The notes under the pieces: model-generated
Databases searched by the model: none
Seen by the model: the letters and a program-made list of their open reading frames with translations, nothing else
Told to the model about the DNA's origin: nothing
Part shown: one piece after another, positions 9,294 through 18,847 of the stretch
How the letters are laid out: the number at the start of each line of letters is the position of its first letter
How positions within the stretch are numbered: the first letter of the stretch is position 1
Made by a program: the position numbers and the translations under genes
Assembly: GCA_013696965.1 (NCBI GenBank)
Contig: JACCXN010000020.1
Coordinates: 62,001-126,000, forward strand
Length of the DNA stretch: 64,000 bases
Source: Bacteroidota bacterium
GTDB lineage: Bacteria > Bacteroidota > Bacteroidia > JACCXN01
Reading direction: 5' to 3'

Positions 9294-10142
9294 ATGAAAC
9301 GAGCATCTATATTAAACATAAAAAGCAATAAAAAAAATATGCAAGTTTTTTCCAGTGCTGAATTGAAGATAAAAAGCATAACTGCCATAATTGTTCTATT
9401 ATTGCTTGCAAACATAACATATGCTCAGGATTTTAAAAAATTCAGGTTTGGTTTAAAGGCTGCTCCGAACATTTCGTGGCTAAAGCCAGGCAGTCCTAAC
9501 TTTGAAGCAAAAAAGGACGCAAATAAGCCCGCATTGAAATTTTCTTATGGATTAATGACTGAATTTGCGCTTTCTGAGAATTATTCTTTTGTTACAGGAC
9601 TTGAAGTTACAACTCTTGGGGGCTCACTAAATTTTCCTGATTCCGCTTATTACATTTCCGGAACACCTCCTGATAACGTGTTTATCCTAACAAGAAGAAC
9701 TTATCATTTCCAATACATTGAGCTTCCTTTAACGTTGAAAATGAAAACAAATGAAATTGGTTATATGAGATATTTCGGACAGTTTGGTTTTAATATTGGA
9801 TTCAGGTCGAAAGTAAGGGCTGATGACAGAGGCAAATTTACCGATCAAAATTTTAAGGATGCACCCAATGAGGTTGAAATACCAGAAAGTTTAGATATCT
9901 CAAAGGACACCCAATTATTTAGAGTTGCACTAAATCTTGGAGCAGGAATTGAATATAACCTGGTTGGAAATACAGCCTTGGTAATTTCTGTAAATTACAA
10001 TAATGGATTTACAAATGCTCTTAAAAAGAATTCAGGTGTAATAATGGACAAAACGATTCCTACTAATAATGTAAATCATCTTCCACTAAATCAAAAAGCA
10101 ACAACTAATTATGTTGCTCTTAATGTAGGTATCCTTTTTTAA
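9294..10142 (+). CDS. PorT-family outer-membrane beta-barrel protein
   Basis: A 282-residue predicted outer-membrane protein. After an N-terminal extension, a signal peptide (AIIVLLLLANITYAQ) precedes alternating hydrophobic strands typical of an 8-stranded barrel, and the chain ends in VALNVGILF with a C-terminal Phe. It matches the PorT/SprT type of the beta-barrel family. PorT is a T9SS component in Porphyromonas, and the neighbouring gldBC genes support such a role, but many PorT-family proteins are not T9SS parts. The ATG at 9339 (MQVFSSAELK) would give a more usual signal-peptide n-region than the one at 9294. A strong terminator follows. Confidence 0.75.
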   Translation: MKRASILNIKSNKKNMQVFSSAELKIKSITAIIVLLLLANITYAQDFKKFRFGLKAAPNISWLKPGSPNFEAKKDANKPALKFSYGLMTEFALSENYSFVTGLEVTTLGGSLNFPDSAYYISGTPPDNVFILTRRTYHFQYIELPLTLKMKTNEIGYMRYFGQFGFNIGFRSKVRADDRGKFTDQNFKDAPNEVEIPESLDISKDTQLFRVALNLGAGIEYNLVGNTALVISVNYNNGFTNALKKNSGVIMDKTIPTNNVNHLPLNQKATTNYVALNVGILF

Positions 10143-10160
10143 ATTGTTAATTTTATTTTC

Positions 10161-10195
10161 AATCCCGGATTACCAGTTAATCCGGGATTTTTTTT
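10161..10195 (+). terminator. Rho-independent terminator after the PorT-family gene
   Basis: A perfect 12-bp stem (10161-10172 with 10178-10189), a 5-nt loop CCAGT and a run of eight T. It separates the barrel gene from nadE, which starts 25 bp later. Confidence 0.9.
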
Positions 10196-10220
10196 AACTA
10201 TTAATTCTGCAACATTTTTT

Positions 10221-11861
10221 ATGAAGATTGCTTTAGCTCAGCTCAATTATCACATTGGAAATTTTGAAAGCAATACATTAAAAATTATCCTTCATATTGA
10301 GAAAGCTAAAAAAGAGCAAGCCGATCTTGTTGTTTTCTCCGAACTAGCTGTTTGTGGCTACCCCCCACTTGATTTCCTTGAATTTGATGATTTTATGCTT
10401 CGTTGCAAATCATCTATTGATAAAATTGCTCTTGCCACAAAAGGAATTGCAGTAATTATTGGCGCCCCATCCATAAATCCTGAAACAACGGGAAGGAATT
10501 TATTTAATTCGGCTTATTTCATTTCTGAGGGCAAAATACTTGGAATTTACAACAAAGGTTTACTACCTAATTATGATGTTTTTGATGAATACAGGTATTT
10601 TGAACCTGCTAAGGAATTTAAAATAATACCTTTTAAAGGAAAGAATATTGCTTTAACTATTTGTGAGGATTTGTGGAATATTGATGAAGAAAAAAAGCTT
10701 TATCAAGAAACTCCAATGGAAAAATTAATTGGCCAGAACCCCGATTTAATGATTAATATAGCGGCATCTCCTTTTTCTTATTCGCACTCTGAATTGCGTA
10801 AGAATTTAATGCGTAAGAATGCTGAACGTTATAAATTACCTCTTTTTTATGTGAATCAAATTGGAGCCCAAACAGAATTGATTTTTGATGGTAATTCTTT
10901 GGTTTATGCACCTGATGGGCATATATTGGATGAACTTGCACTTTTCAAAGAAGATTTCAAAGTATATGATCTTAATGCTTTAATTTCTGATTTTAAAACC
11001 AATCCTGGCGTATCATTTAATAAATCAGAGAACATTTATAAAGCCCTGGTGCTGGGAGTAAAGGATTATTTTGAAAAAACAGGCTTTAGCAATGCCCTGC
11101 TGGGATTATCAGGAGGAATTGACTCTGCTCTTACATTGGTAATTGCGGCCGAGGCATTAGGGGCGAAAAACGTAAGGGCAATATTAATGCCCTCCATGTT
11201 TTCTTCTGAACATTCAGTTCAAGATGCTGTTGCACTTGCTAAAAATCTTGGCTGCCCTTATGAAACCATTGGAATTACTGATGTTTATAATAGCTTTACA
11301 AGGGCTTTGGAACCCCAGTTTAAGGGAACTTCATGCGGACTTGCAGAAGAGAATTTGCAAGCACGAATCAGGGGTGTTCTTTTAATGGCAATTTCAAATA
11401 AGTTTGGTTCAGTATTATTAAACACTTCAAATAAAAGCGAAATGGCAGTTGGGTATGGAACCTTATATGGAGACATGTGTGGAGGCCTATCTGTATTGGG
11501 AGATGTTTATAAAACAGAAGTTTTTGAATTGGCTGCATTTATTAACCTCCACAAGGAAATTATACCAAATAATACAATCATTAAACCACCAAGCGCAGAA
11601 CTAAAACCAGATCAAAAGGACATTGATTCGCTTCCCCCGTATGAAATTTTGGATCAAATACTGTATGATTATATTGAAAACAAAAAAGGTCCTAAGGAAA
11701 TAATCAATTCTGGCTACAATGAATTGCTTGTAACCAAAATATTGAAAATGGTAAATACAAATGAATATAAAAGAAAGCAGGCTCCTCCAATTTTACGAAT
11801 TTCCAATAAAGCCTTTGGTCCTGGAAGAAGAATGCCTATTGTGGGAAAATATCTTGGTTAG
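10221..11861 (+). CDS. nadE: Glutamine-dependent NAD+ synthase
   Basis: A 546-residue two-domain enzyme that amidates nicotinic acid adenine dinucleotide to NAD+, using glutamine as nitrogen source. The N-terminal nitrilase-type glutaminase (about 1-250) shows the triad E41 (FSELAVCGYPP), K112 (NKGLLPNYDVFDEYRYF) and C148 (TICEDLWN). The C-terminal synthetase (about 270-546) has the PP-loop GLSGGIDSAL and the NTSNKSEMAVGYGTLYGD motif. Length and motifs are complete. Its position next to the gldB/gldC genes is a familiar Bacteroidota arrangement. It probably needs its own promoter because a terminator stands just upstream, but I do not see a clear TAnnTTTG box. Confidence 0.96.
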   Translation: MKIALAQLNYHIGNFESNTLKIILHIEKAKKEQADLVVFSELAVCGYPPLDFLEFDDFMLRCKSSIDKIALATKGIAVIIGAPSINPETTGRNLFNSAYFISEGKILGIYNKGLLPNYDVFDEYRYFEPAKEFKIIPFKGKNIALTICEDLWNIDEEKKLYQETPMEKLIGQNPDLMINIAASPFSYSHSELRKNLMRKNAERYKLPLFYVNQIGAQTELIFDGNSLVYAPDGHILDELALFKEDFKVYDLNALISDFKTNPGVSFNKSENIYKALVLGVKDYFEKTGFSNALLGLSGGIDSALTLVIAAEALGAKNVRAILMPSMFSSEHSVQDAVALAKNLGCPYETIGITDVYNSFTRALEPQFKGTSCGLAEENLQARIRGVLLMAISNKFGSVLLNTSNKSEMAVGYGTLYGDMCGGLSVLGDVYKTEVFELAAFINLHKEIIPNNTIIKPPSAELKPDQKDIDSLPPYEILDQILYDYIENKKGPKEIINSGYNELLVTKILKMVNTNEYKRKQAPPILRISNKAFGPGRRMPIVGKYLG

Positions 11862-11906
11862 AATTAAAGTAGATTGTTTAAGGCCTTATTATAATTAATA
11901 AACCTA

Positions 11907-12959
11907 TTACTCAGAAAGTATCCAGGCGCCAGGGTTTTCCCCGTTTTTTATTTCAACCAATAAATCAATTGCCTCATCTTTTGTATTAAATCCATTGTAA
12001 CAAACCCTGTACAATCCTTTATTCTGATCAACGATTTTAGCTTTATAACCTTTAGACTTTAGAATGGAAATGAGATTTTCAGCATTTTCAATAACCCCAA
12101 AACATCCTGCAATAACAAAGAAATTATTTTTTCCGGCATTACTCTTAGTTACTTCTGAATTAGCGATAAACGTTTTTGCAGCATCTTCAATAATCTCTTC
12201 AGATACTGTAGGAACTTCCACTTCAGTGGCAGTAATTGTCTGGGCACTTAATTCTAAAGTTGTTTGCTCTAAATCATCAGATGAATCAACTAATTTAAAA
12301 GAAGCTTTCTCCTCTCTTGGGGAGTATGTTTGATTTGCCGTTATGGGAAAAGGAATAAGGGAGGAATAGTTCATTGAAAGATCGTAAAAAAGATCTGTTT
12401 TTAAGGGAAGCAAAGCCATTGCAGCAAGCACGGGCAAGGCTGCAAGAGTATAAGCCCATTTTTTAAATTTCGACTTTTTTTCAGAAGCAACAGCTGGCCT
12501 ATCTTTAAACTGTTTTTCAATTTTTTTGTGCAATGGCTCCCTTTTTATTAATGGGGAGTGAAATTCAGTCAATCCAAATGAGTCAACCAATAGATTTATT
12601 TCAAGGGAAGGATCAAACTGAAGGTTTTGTTCCTTGTCAAGATAAAGCTCACCAACACCTTTTAAAGTAAGCTTATCCCCTTTACTTAAAGTTTTAAAAC
12701 CACTAGCAACGGAGTTTTCAATAATATTTACTGCCTGATAAAAACTAACATTTTCAACAATGGCAATATGGTTGGCCAAGAGCCCGTCATTGTTTTTAAT
12801 ATTTTTATTAAAGGCTATTTTTTTTGTAGGAGGAATAAATAAATGTTTGGAGGAGTTTATCTGGGCATTCATATAACTTGCCACAAAGCCGCCAAGACCG
12901 GGTATAATTACACAATTATGCCAGAGTAAAAGTTCTTGTATGTATTTTTCAATCTTCAT
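11907..12959 (-). CDS. HU-CCDC81/SPOR domain protein, likely divisome-associated
   Basis: A 350-residue bitopic protein. Residues 1-135 match the prokaryotic CCDC81-like HU domains (start KIEKYIQELLLWHNCVIIPG, then a second HU-like half with FKTLSKGDKLTLKGVGELY). A single hydrophobic segment near residues 167-187 (WAYTLAALPVLAAMALLPL) is followed by a linker and a SPOR domain at about 273-350 (FFVIAGCFGVIENAENLI). SPOR domains bind peptidoglycan lacking stem peptides at division sites. The topology implies a cytoplasmic HU-like part and a periplasmic SPOR part. Family-level recognition only; whether the HU part binds DNA is unknown. The downstream end faces nadE convergently. Confidence 0.85.
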   Translation of the reverse strand: MKIEKYIQELLLWHNCVIIPGLGGFVASYMNAQINSSKHLFIPPTKKIAFNKNIKNNDGLLANHIAIVENVSFYQAVNIIENSVASGFKTLSKGDKLTLKGVGELYLDKEQNLQFDPSLEINLLVDSFGLTEFHSPLIKREPLHKKIEKQFKDRPAVASEKKSKFKKWAYTLAALPVLAAMALLPLKTDLFYDLSMNYSSLIPFPITANQTYSPREEKASFKLVDSSDDLEQTTLELSAQTITATEVEVPTVSEEIIEDAAKTFIANSEVTKSNAGKNNFFVIAGCFGVIENAENLISILKSKGYKAKIVDQNKGLYRVCYNGFNTKDEAIDLLVEIKNGENPGAWILSE

Positions 12960-12985
12960 CCTATTCTTTCTATTATGCCGCTAAA

Positions 12986-13741
12986 TTATGAAAAATCATC
13001 CGATTCTTTATTAATATTTTCCAAATCTTCAATGGTATCTATTGAAACGGATTCATATTGAGTTAGTTCTGTTTGAATAATAAATCCATTCTCTAACCAT
13101 CTAAGCTGCTCCAGGGATTCTGCCCGTTCAAGAGGTGATGCAGGCAAGGAGGCAATCTTTTTTAAAGCCCCGAACCTGTAGCCGTATAATCCGATATGTT
13201 TGAGAAAAGAATGGTTTTCAAACCACATTTGTGGCTCAACATTGCGCATATATGGCACTGGAGAACGGCTAAAGTACATGGCTTGGTTTTTATTGTTTAC
13301 AACAACCTTTGGTTTGGAAACATTGAAAACATCTTCATTGTGAGTGATTTTTTTCACTAAAGTGGCAATTTGCACTTCATCTGATTTGAAACAACCTATT
13401 AAATCTGTTATTTGTTGGGGATTTATAAAAGGTTCATCTCCCTGAATATTAACAATAACTTGGTCATTGTCTTGTATATTTAATTTACATGCTGCCTCAT
13501 AGCATCTATCAGTACCAGAATAATGGTTTTGACTTGTCATTATTGCTTTTCCACCAAAATCAAGAACATGGGAAAAAATTTTCTCATTGTCCGTTGCAAC
13601 CACAAGCTCATCCAATTCAGAACATTTGAGAACTTGTTCAAATACTCTTTGAATCATTGTTGTGCCTTTTATCATTGCAAGGGGCTTTCCTGGCAATCTT
13701 TGAGAAGCATAACGAGAAGGAATGATACCGGTTATTCGCAT
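12986..13741 (-). CDS. kdsB: 3-deoxy-manno-octulosonate cytidylyltransferase
   Basis: A 251-residue enzyme that activates KDO with CTP to CMP-KDO for the lipopolysaccharide inner core. The nucleotidyltransferase start IIPSRYASQRLPGKPL with the CTP-binding Arg/Lys, the VVATDN strand, VNIQGDEPFI (metal-binding Asp) and YFSRSPVPY are all visible. Length is normal and there is no signal peptide. It is 26 bp upstream of the HU/SPOR gene on the same strand and probably in the same transcript. It shows that the organism makes KDO-containing LPS. Confidence 0.95.
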   Translation of the reverse strand: MRITGIIPSRYASQRLPGKPLAMIKGTTMIQRVFEQVLKCSELDELVVATDNEKIFSHVLDFGGKAIMTSQNHYSGTDRCYEAACKLNIQDNDQVIVNIQGDEPFINPQQITDLIGCFKSDEVQIATLVKKITHNEDVFNVSKPKVVVNNKNQAMYFSRSPVPYMRNVEPQMWFENHSFLKHIGLYGYRFGALKKIASLPASPLERAESLEQLRWLENGFIIQTELTQYESVSIDTIEDLENINKESDDFS

Positions 13742-13879
13742 AATTGAAACAATTTAAGGTTGTAAAAATAGTTAATTATATTCTTTGACTTTGAGTATTC
13801 GCTATTATTTGTATCATTGCATAAAATGGCATGAATTTTAAAATATATATTAAAGAAATATTTAACACGATTTTAAAAG

Positions 13880-14761
13880 ATGATTATTTTTATTGGGAAT
13901 AAGCACAAAATTCGGCTATTAAAAAATACTTTAATATTCTTATTCGCTGTTTTTTTTAATCTTCAATTGAATTCCGCCCATGCTCAACCAACGGTTAAAG
14001 AATTGGTTGACAAAATGTTACATGCAACAAGCCAGGTAAAAACCTTAAAGTATAACAGTCAAATAAGCGAAAGAATTGATGGAGTTTTAGAATCAGGCAC
14101 AAATACTACCAAAATCCAAGTAAATCCTTATAAAGTATACCTAAATATTAAAGGGGCAGAATTATTATATATAAAGGGTAGCAATGGGGATAAGGCATTG
14201 ATTAAATCAAGTTCCATTCCTTATTTGAACATTAGCCTAGATCCTCAAAGCTCTATATTGAGAAGAGGCCAGCATCATACTATTTTCGAATTAGGATTTA
14301 CTTATTTTAGTACAATAATTGATGCTGCTATTATTAAGGCAGGAAAAGATTTTAATCAGGCATTTAAACTTAAGGGAAGTATTCAGTGGGAAGGTAAGGA
14401 TTGTTATGTTGTTATTATCGATGCGCCTGATTTTAGTTTCATTCCCTATACAGTAAAGAAGGGGGAAAACGTAATATCTATTGCCAAAAAACTTTTTGTA
14501 AGTGAATATATGATTGTTGAACTTAATCCAGAGGTAAAAGATTATTACAATGTAGTTGCAAATCAACAAATAAAAGTACCTTCTGTTTATGCAAAAAAAA
14601 CGGTAATCTATATAAATAAAGAAAATTTCCTTCCTGTTGTGCAGATGATGTTTGATGATAAAGGTCTTTTTGCCAAATACGAATACCGTAACCTGATATT
14701 AAACCCTGATTTTGCTCCTGAAGAATTCACAAAGGGTTATAAAGATTACAACTTCTGGTAA
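13880..14761 (+). CDS. DUF1571-type exported protein with embedded LysM-like motif
   Basis: A 293-residue protein with an N-terminal hydrophobic signal ending SAHAQ near residue 35. The flanking parts fit the DUF1571 fold, related to lipoprotein-carrier (LolA-like) beta sheets: TLKYNSQISERIDG early, and NFLPVVQMMFDDKGLFAKYEY late. Between them lies a LysM-like segment (about 190-235: YTVKKGENVISIAKKLF, then ELNPEV and QQIKVPS), the peptidoglycan-binding motif. Location should be periplasmic or outer membrane. The exact role is unknown. It is followed 74 bp later by dprA on the same strand. Confidence 0.75.
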   Translation: MIIFIGNKHKIRLLKNTLIFLFAVFFNLQLNSAHAQPTVKELVDKMLHATSQVKTLKYNSQISERIDGVLESGTNTTKIQVNPYKVYLNIKGAELLYIKGSNGDKALIKSSSIPYLNISLDPQSSILRRGQHHTIFELGFTYFSTIIDAAIIKAGKDFNQAFKLKGSIQWEGKDCYVVIIDAPDFSFIPYTVKKGENVISIAKKLFVSEYMIVELNPEVKDYYNVVANQQIKVPSVYAKKTVIYINKENFLPVVQMMFDDKGLFAKYEYRNLILNPDFAPEEFTKGYKDYNFW

Positions 14762-14835
14762 ATTCTGTTTTTCGAAAAAAGAAAATAACAAGAAATAAAA
14801 TTTGTTTATCTTGTTATTTAATCCTTTTTTTAATC

Positions 14836-15924
14836 GTGACAGAAGATTTAAAATATAAAATCGCACTCTCCCTTCTTCCAGGTGTTGGATGTAAAACAGC
14901 AAAAAAACTTATTACTTTTTATGGAAATGCCGAGGCTGTTTTTAAAGAAAAAAAACATGCTTTTAATAAAACATCCGGCCGAATTCTTGCCATGGAATCA
15001 GGAAAAGACGCAGCATTAATAAAGGCTGAACAAGAGATGAACTTTATTGTTAAAAACAATATTAAGCCTCTTTTTTTTCTTGACAAATCCTATCCAAGCA
15101 GGCTCAAACAATGCGAAGATTCTCCTGTAATGCTTTATTGCAGAGGAGAAATAGACTTTTTCACGCAAAAGGTTGTGAGTATTGTAGGAACAAGAAAAGC
15201 AACAGAATATGGAAAAAATATTTGCGATGAAATAATAAAGGATATTTCGGGCTACACTGTAATGATTGTGAGCGGAATGGCATATGGAATTGATATTGCT
15301 GCCCATAAGGCTGCAATTAAAAACAATTTACCAACTGTGGCAGCAATGGCTCATGGTCTTGATAGAATCTACCCCTTGGTTCATAAATCAGTGGCAGAAT
15401 CTATGTATGAAAATGGTGGACTGGTAACTGAATTTTTAAGTGGCACCAATCCTGACAGGGAAAATTTTCCAAAAAGAAATCGAATTATAGCAGGACTTTC
15501 TGATGCAACTATTGTGATAGAGGCAGGAAAAAAAGGAGGGGCATTAATTACAGCAGGCATTGCAAATTCATATAACCGGGATGTATTTGCAGTACCGGGA
15601 AAAGTAGGCGACATGTATTCTGAGGGATGCAATTTTTTAATTAAGAAAAACCTGGCAGCACTTATTGAATCAGCAGAAGATTTAATTTATTACCTTGGCT
15701 GGGAAGAAACAGGCAAAAAAAATATTCAGAAACAACTGTTTGTAAACCTTAGTCCTGAAGAAGAAGTATTAATGGACATATTAAAAGAAAAGGGAACAAT
15801 GGCAATAGACAACCTTTGTAATGTTTCGAGATTAAGTACTAGCAAGGTTGCTGCATTGTTGTTAAACCTCGAGTTTTCAGGCCTTGTGAAATCGCTTCCT
15901 GGAAAAATGTTTCAATTGACTTAA
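14836..15924 (+). CDS. dprA: DNA-processing protein DprA
   Basis: A 362-residue DprA/Smf protein, which protects incoming single-stranded DNA and loads RecA during natural transformation. The Rossmann-like core shows VVSIVGTRKATEYG, VSGMAYGIDIAAH, GLDRIYP, PKRNRIIAGLSDATIVIEA and KKGGALITAG. An N-terminal helix-hairpin-helix-like part and a C-terminal winged-helix segment (EEVLMDILKEKGTMAID) complete the usual architecture. The start is GTG; no in-frame ATG lies near it. No signal peptide. Presence of dprA alone does not prove competence. Confidence 0.95.
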   Translation: MTEDLKYKIALSLLPGVGCKTAKKLITFYGNAEAVFKEKKHAFNKTSGRILAMESGKDAALIKAEQEMNFIVKNNIKPLFFLDKSYPSRLKQCEDSPVMLYCRGEIDFFTQKVVSIVGTRKATEYGKNICDEIIKDISGYTVMIVSGMAYGIDIAAHKAAIKNNLPTVAAMAHGLDRIYPLVHKSVAESMYENGGLVTEFLSGTNPDRENFPKRNRIIAGLSDATIVIEAGKKGGALITAGIANSYNRDVFAVPGKVGDMYSEGCNFLIKKNLAALIESAEDLIYYLGWEETGKKNIQKQLFVNLSPEEEVLMDILKEKGTMAIDNLCNVSRLSTSKVAALLLNLEFSGLVKSLPGKMFQLT

Positions 15925-15973
15925 TTCAAGCAATTTTTTTAAACAAAAACGTTTTAGCATAGATATAAGTTTG

Positions 15974-16531
15974 ATGAAAAAGTTAACTATTTCTGGTGTA
16001 CTAATTTTAGTTTTGGGTTTTCATTTTAACTCTTTTGCCCAAAAAGACAACAGTTTCAAAATTATTGTTTCAATGACAGGGCTTGGAGCGTCCTATGAAT
16101 ACAACCCTGCAGGCATCCTGTATGTGGAAGGTGGATTAACCACTGCATTCAGAGCAAGCCGATTGAATATTCAATCGAAAATGGCCCTTTATAAAAGGGA
16201 TGATTTTAAAATAAAATTTGGAATTGAAGGCGCCTACATAATAGGAAATGTTGACGTAGGGAGCGTTTACATTGATTATGACCGGTTCAGCAATATAATA
16301 TTTATGCCTGTAATTTCTTTTGAAAGTAAAGTATTGGGTATTCAAATACCTGTTTTTATTGACCGTAGCTTTACTTATATTTTTCCAATTGTAGGAATTA
16401 CACTTAATGTTACTAAAGATGATCCTGCCAAGAGGGTGAAAAAAACCAAGTCTAAAAAAGATTTTGACAAACAGAACAAAAAATTAGAAAAAGCAAGGAA
16501 GGATCAGGAAGAAATGGAATCGGAAAATTAA
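15974..16531 (+). CDS. Uncharacterised exported protein
   Basis: A 185-residue protein I do not recognise. A signal peptide ([23 protein letters not shown]) is followed by short alternating beta strands that could form a small barrel ([22 protein letters not shown], split here by glycines). The last 40 residues are very Lys/Glu-rich ([18 protein letters not shown]) and may be a helical or coiled-coil tail. Start taken at the ATG at 15974; a TTG one codon earlier is also open. Its stop codon overlaps the purT stop by 4 bp in convergent orientation. Confidence 0.6.
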   Translation: MKKLTISGVLILVLGFHFNSFAQKDNSFKIIVSMTGLGASYEYNPAGILYVEGGLTTAFRASRLNIQSKMALYKRDDFKIKFGIEGAYIIGNVDVGSVYIDYDRFSNIIFMPVISFESKVLGIQIPVFIDRSFTYIFPIVGITLNVTKDDPAKRVKKTKSKKDFDKQNKKLEKARKDQEEMESEN

Positions 16532-17688
16532 CTTATTTCAATCCCTTGCGCAGTTTTTATGGCTGTAGCAATAATTGTGTCTATGTCTGCATCTTTTTTA
16601 TCCCATGCCAAAGCAACACCCATTCTTCTGAAAGGCCTGGCCAAAGGTTTTCCGAAAATCTTTACATCTGTTTTATTTATAGTAAGTGCATTTTCTAATC
16701 CATGAAAAACCGGAGAAACAATTTCCTTGTTTGCAAGAATAACTGCGCTTGCTCCTGATCTTTCCAACGTTATTTCAGGAATTGGCAGTCCAAGTATTGC
16801 TCTTAAGTGCAATTCAAACTCATTGAAGTTTTGTGTTCCAGCTAGTGTTACCATTCCTGTATCATGAGGCCTTGGAGACAATTCGGAAAAATAAACACCA
16901 TCATTTGCCAGAAAAAATTCAACTCCCCAAATTCCAAAACCTGTAAGCGCTTCTGTTATTTTTGCAGCCATCATTTGAGCTTCCTTTAAATGCTCCTCAC
17001 TAATTACTGCAGGCTGCCAGCTCTCGCGGTAATCACCTCTTTCCTGTCTATGTCCTATGGGTGGACAAAATAAAATCTGCCCATTCTTCTGGGTTACCGT
17101 AAGCAGGGTTATTTCTGAATAAAAATCAACAAATGCTTCAACAATAATTTCTAAATAATCACCTCGGCCTCCAGTTGATGCATAATCCCATGCGTTTTCT
17201 ATATCCTCTTTTTTTCTTATATACGATTGTCCTTTCCCTGATGAGGACATAAGGGGTTTAATAACGCAAGGAATTCCTATTTCATTTACTGCTTTTATTA
17301 ATTCCTCTTTAGAGGAGGCATATGCATAAGCTGCAGTTCTTAGTCCAAGCACTTTTGATGCAAGGTCGCGAATAGCCTTACGGTTCATTGTAAAGTTAGC
17401 AGCCTTGGCACTTGGAACAACCTGTATACCGTTTTTTTCATACTCAAAAAATCGCTCGGTTCGTATGGCTTCAATTTCAGGAACAATTAAATCAGGTTTG
17501 TGCTTTTCAACAATCCTGTCCAGCTCAAGCCCATTTAACATATCAATAACTTCTTTTTCATGAGCCACTTGCATGGCTGGGGCATTGTCATAAGAATCAA
17601 CGGCAATAACGTATTGACCTAATCGAAGTGCTGCAATGGCAAATTCTTTTCCCAACTCACCTGAGCCAAGTAATACTATCTTTTTCAT
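16528..17688 (-). CDS. purT: Formate-dependent GAR transformylase (ATP-grasp)
   Basis: A 386-residue ATP-grasp enzyme that makes formyl-GAR from GAR, formate and ATP in purine synthesis, the folate-independent alternative to PurN. N-terminal motif [15 protein letters not shown], then [16 protein letters not shown] (ATP-binding Lys and glycine loop), the acid pair region [24 protein letters not shown] with metal-binding Glu, and a C-terminal lid. Length is typical. The 129 bp upstream is a dispersed repeat also found upstream of gldC. Confidence 0.94.
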   Translation of the reverse strand: MKKIVLLGSGELGKEFAIAALRLGQYVIAVDSYDNAPAMQVAHEKEVIDMLNGLELDRIVEKHKPDLIVPEIEAIRTERFFEYEKNGIQVVPSAKAANFTMNRKAIRDLASKVLGLRTAAYAYASSKEELIKAVNEIGIPCVIKPLMSSSGKGQSYIRKKEDIENAWDYASTGGRGDYLEIIVEAFVDFYSEITLLTVTQKNGQILFCPPIGHRQERGDYRESWQPAVISEEHLKEAQMMAAKITEALTGFGIWGVEFFLANDGVYFSELSPRPHDTGMVTLAGTQNFNEFELHLRAILGLPIPEITLERSGASAVILANKEIVSPVFHGLENALTINKTDVKIFGKPLARPFRRMGVALAWDKKDADIDTIIATAIKTAQGIEIS

Positions 17689-17817
17689 ATGTAGATAATT
17701 TGTTTTTTAAATGTCATCCCATTTGTCGGAATAGCAATGTTATTTTCATTCCTGTTTGTGCATGGTTTAAGCATGGCTATGTATAAATAAATTGAACAGG
17801 GAAAAAAAATTTTGAAC
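17689..17817. repeat. Dispersed intergenic repeat, copy 2 (upstream of purT)
   Basis: Similar along its length to 8100-8220. Best-conserved part: ATGTAGATAATTTGTTTTTT followed by AAATGTCATCCC next to the start codon. The TGTTTGT-CATGG block and the TATAAATA tail are also shared. In this copy the GATTTATCGGG hairpin half is altered (ATTTGTCGG). Confidence 0.75.
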
Positions 17818-18840
17818 TTATAAAGTTGCTTTAAATTGATTTAAAAAGCGAACATCATTTTCAAAAAACAGGCGCAGGTCTCCAATTTGGTATTTTAACA
17901 TTGTAATTCTCTCCACTCCCATTCCAAAGGCAAATCCACTATATTGTTTTGTGTCAATATTGCAATTTTCCAATACATTTGGGTCTACCATTCCGCATCC
18001 AAGAATTTCTACCCATCCACTGTGCTTGCAGATGTTGCAGCCTTTGCGCTTACAAAAAGGGCATGAAATATCCATCTCAGCACTGGGCTCGGTAAAAGGA
18101 AAATACGAAGGCCTGAGTCTTATTTCTGTTTTCTCACCAAACATTTCGCGTGCAAAATAAAGCAGGGTTTGTTTTAAATCTGCAAAAGAAACTCCCTTGT
18201 CAATATACAAGCCCTCTACCTGATGAAATATACAATGGGCACGGGCAGAAATAGCTTCATTCCTAAAAACTCTTCCCGGAGAAATTGTTCTTATAGGTGG
18301 TTTGTTATTTTCCATTACCCTTACCTGAACTGAAGAAGTGTGGGTTCGAAGTGCAATATCAGGATTTTTTTCAATAAAAAAAGTGTCCTGCATGTCTCTT
18401 GCGGGGTGTTCTTCGGGAAAATTTAATGCAGAGAAATTATGCCAGTCGTCTTCAATTTCCGGACCTTCTGAAACAGTAAAACCAATTCTTGAAAAAATAC
18501 TGCTGATTTCATTACTTATAATGGATAATGGATGACGCGTACCAACAATGTTGGGTTGAGCAGGCAGGGTGAGATCTTTTCCAGGTTTTATTTCAAGTTC
18601 AGGACTTTCCACAAGATTTTTTTGTTCTTGTATCTTATCCTGGGCTTTGTTTTTTAATTCATTTAAAAGAACTCCTGTATCTTTTCTTAATGAGGGTTCA
18701 ACATTTTTAAAATCAGCAAAAAGTTCATTCAGAATTCCTTTTTTTCCAAGAAATTTTATCCTGAATTCTTCTAACTGATTTACATTTTCCGCTTTAAATG
18801 CTTCAATTTGGGCAATTAAATCTTTTAATTTCTGCTGCAT
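17818..18840 (-). CDS. pheS: Phenylalanyl-tRNA synthetase alpha subunit
   Basis: A 340-residue class II aminoacyl-tRNA synthetase subunit holding the catalytic site for Phe activation. The N-terminal coiled coil (about 1-85) binds tRNA. Motif 2 and the Phe pocket are seen in LRTHTSSVQVR, GRVFRNEAISARAHCIFHQVEG and FTEPSAEMDISC, and motif 3 in FGMGVERITML. A CPFCKRKGCNICKHSGW insertion (CxxC...CxxC) sits before VEILGCGMVDPNVL and may bind zinc; I know comparable inserts in other Bacteroidota PheS. It starts 7 bp after the cyclophilin gene, so the two are likely co-transcribed. pheT is not in this window. Confidence 0.96.
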   Translation of the reverse strand: MQQKLKDLIAQIEAFKAENVNQLEEFRIKFLGKKGILNELFADFKNVEPSLRKDTGVLLNELKNKAQDKIQEQKNLVESPELEIKPGKDLTLPAQPNIVGTRHPLSIISNEISSIFSRIGFTVSEGPEIEDDWHNFSALNFPEEHPARDMQDTFFIEKNPDIALRTHTSSVQVRVMENNKPPIRTISPGRVFRNEAISARAHCIFHQVEGLYIDKGVSFADLKQTLLYFAREMFGEKTEIRLRPSYFPFTEPSAEMDISCPFCKRKGCNICKHSGWVEILGCGMVDPNVLENCNIDTKQYSGFAFGMGVERITMLKYQIGDLRLFFENDVRFLNQFKATL

Positions 18841-18847
18841 TTATGGC

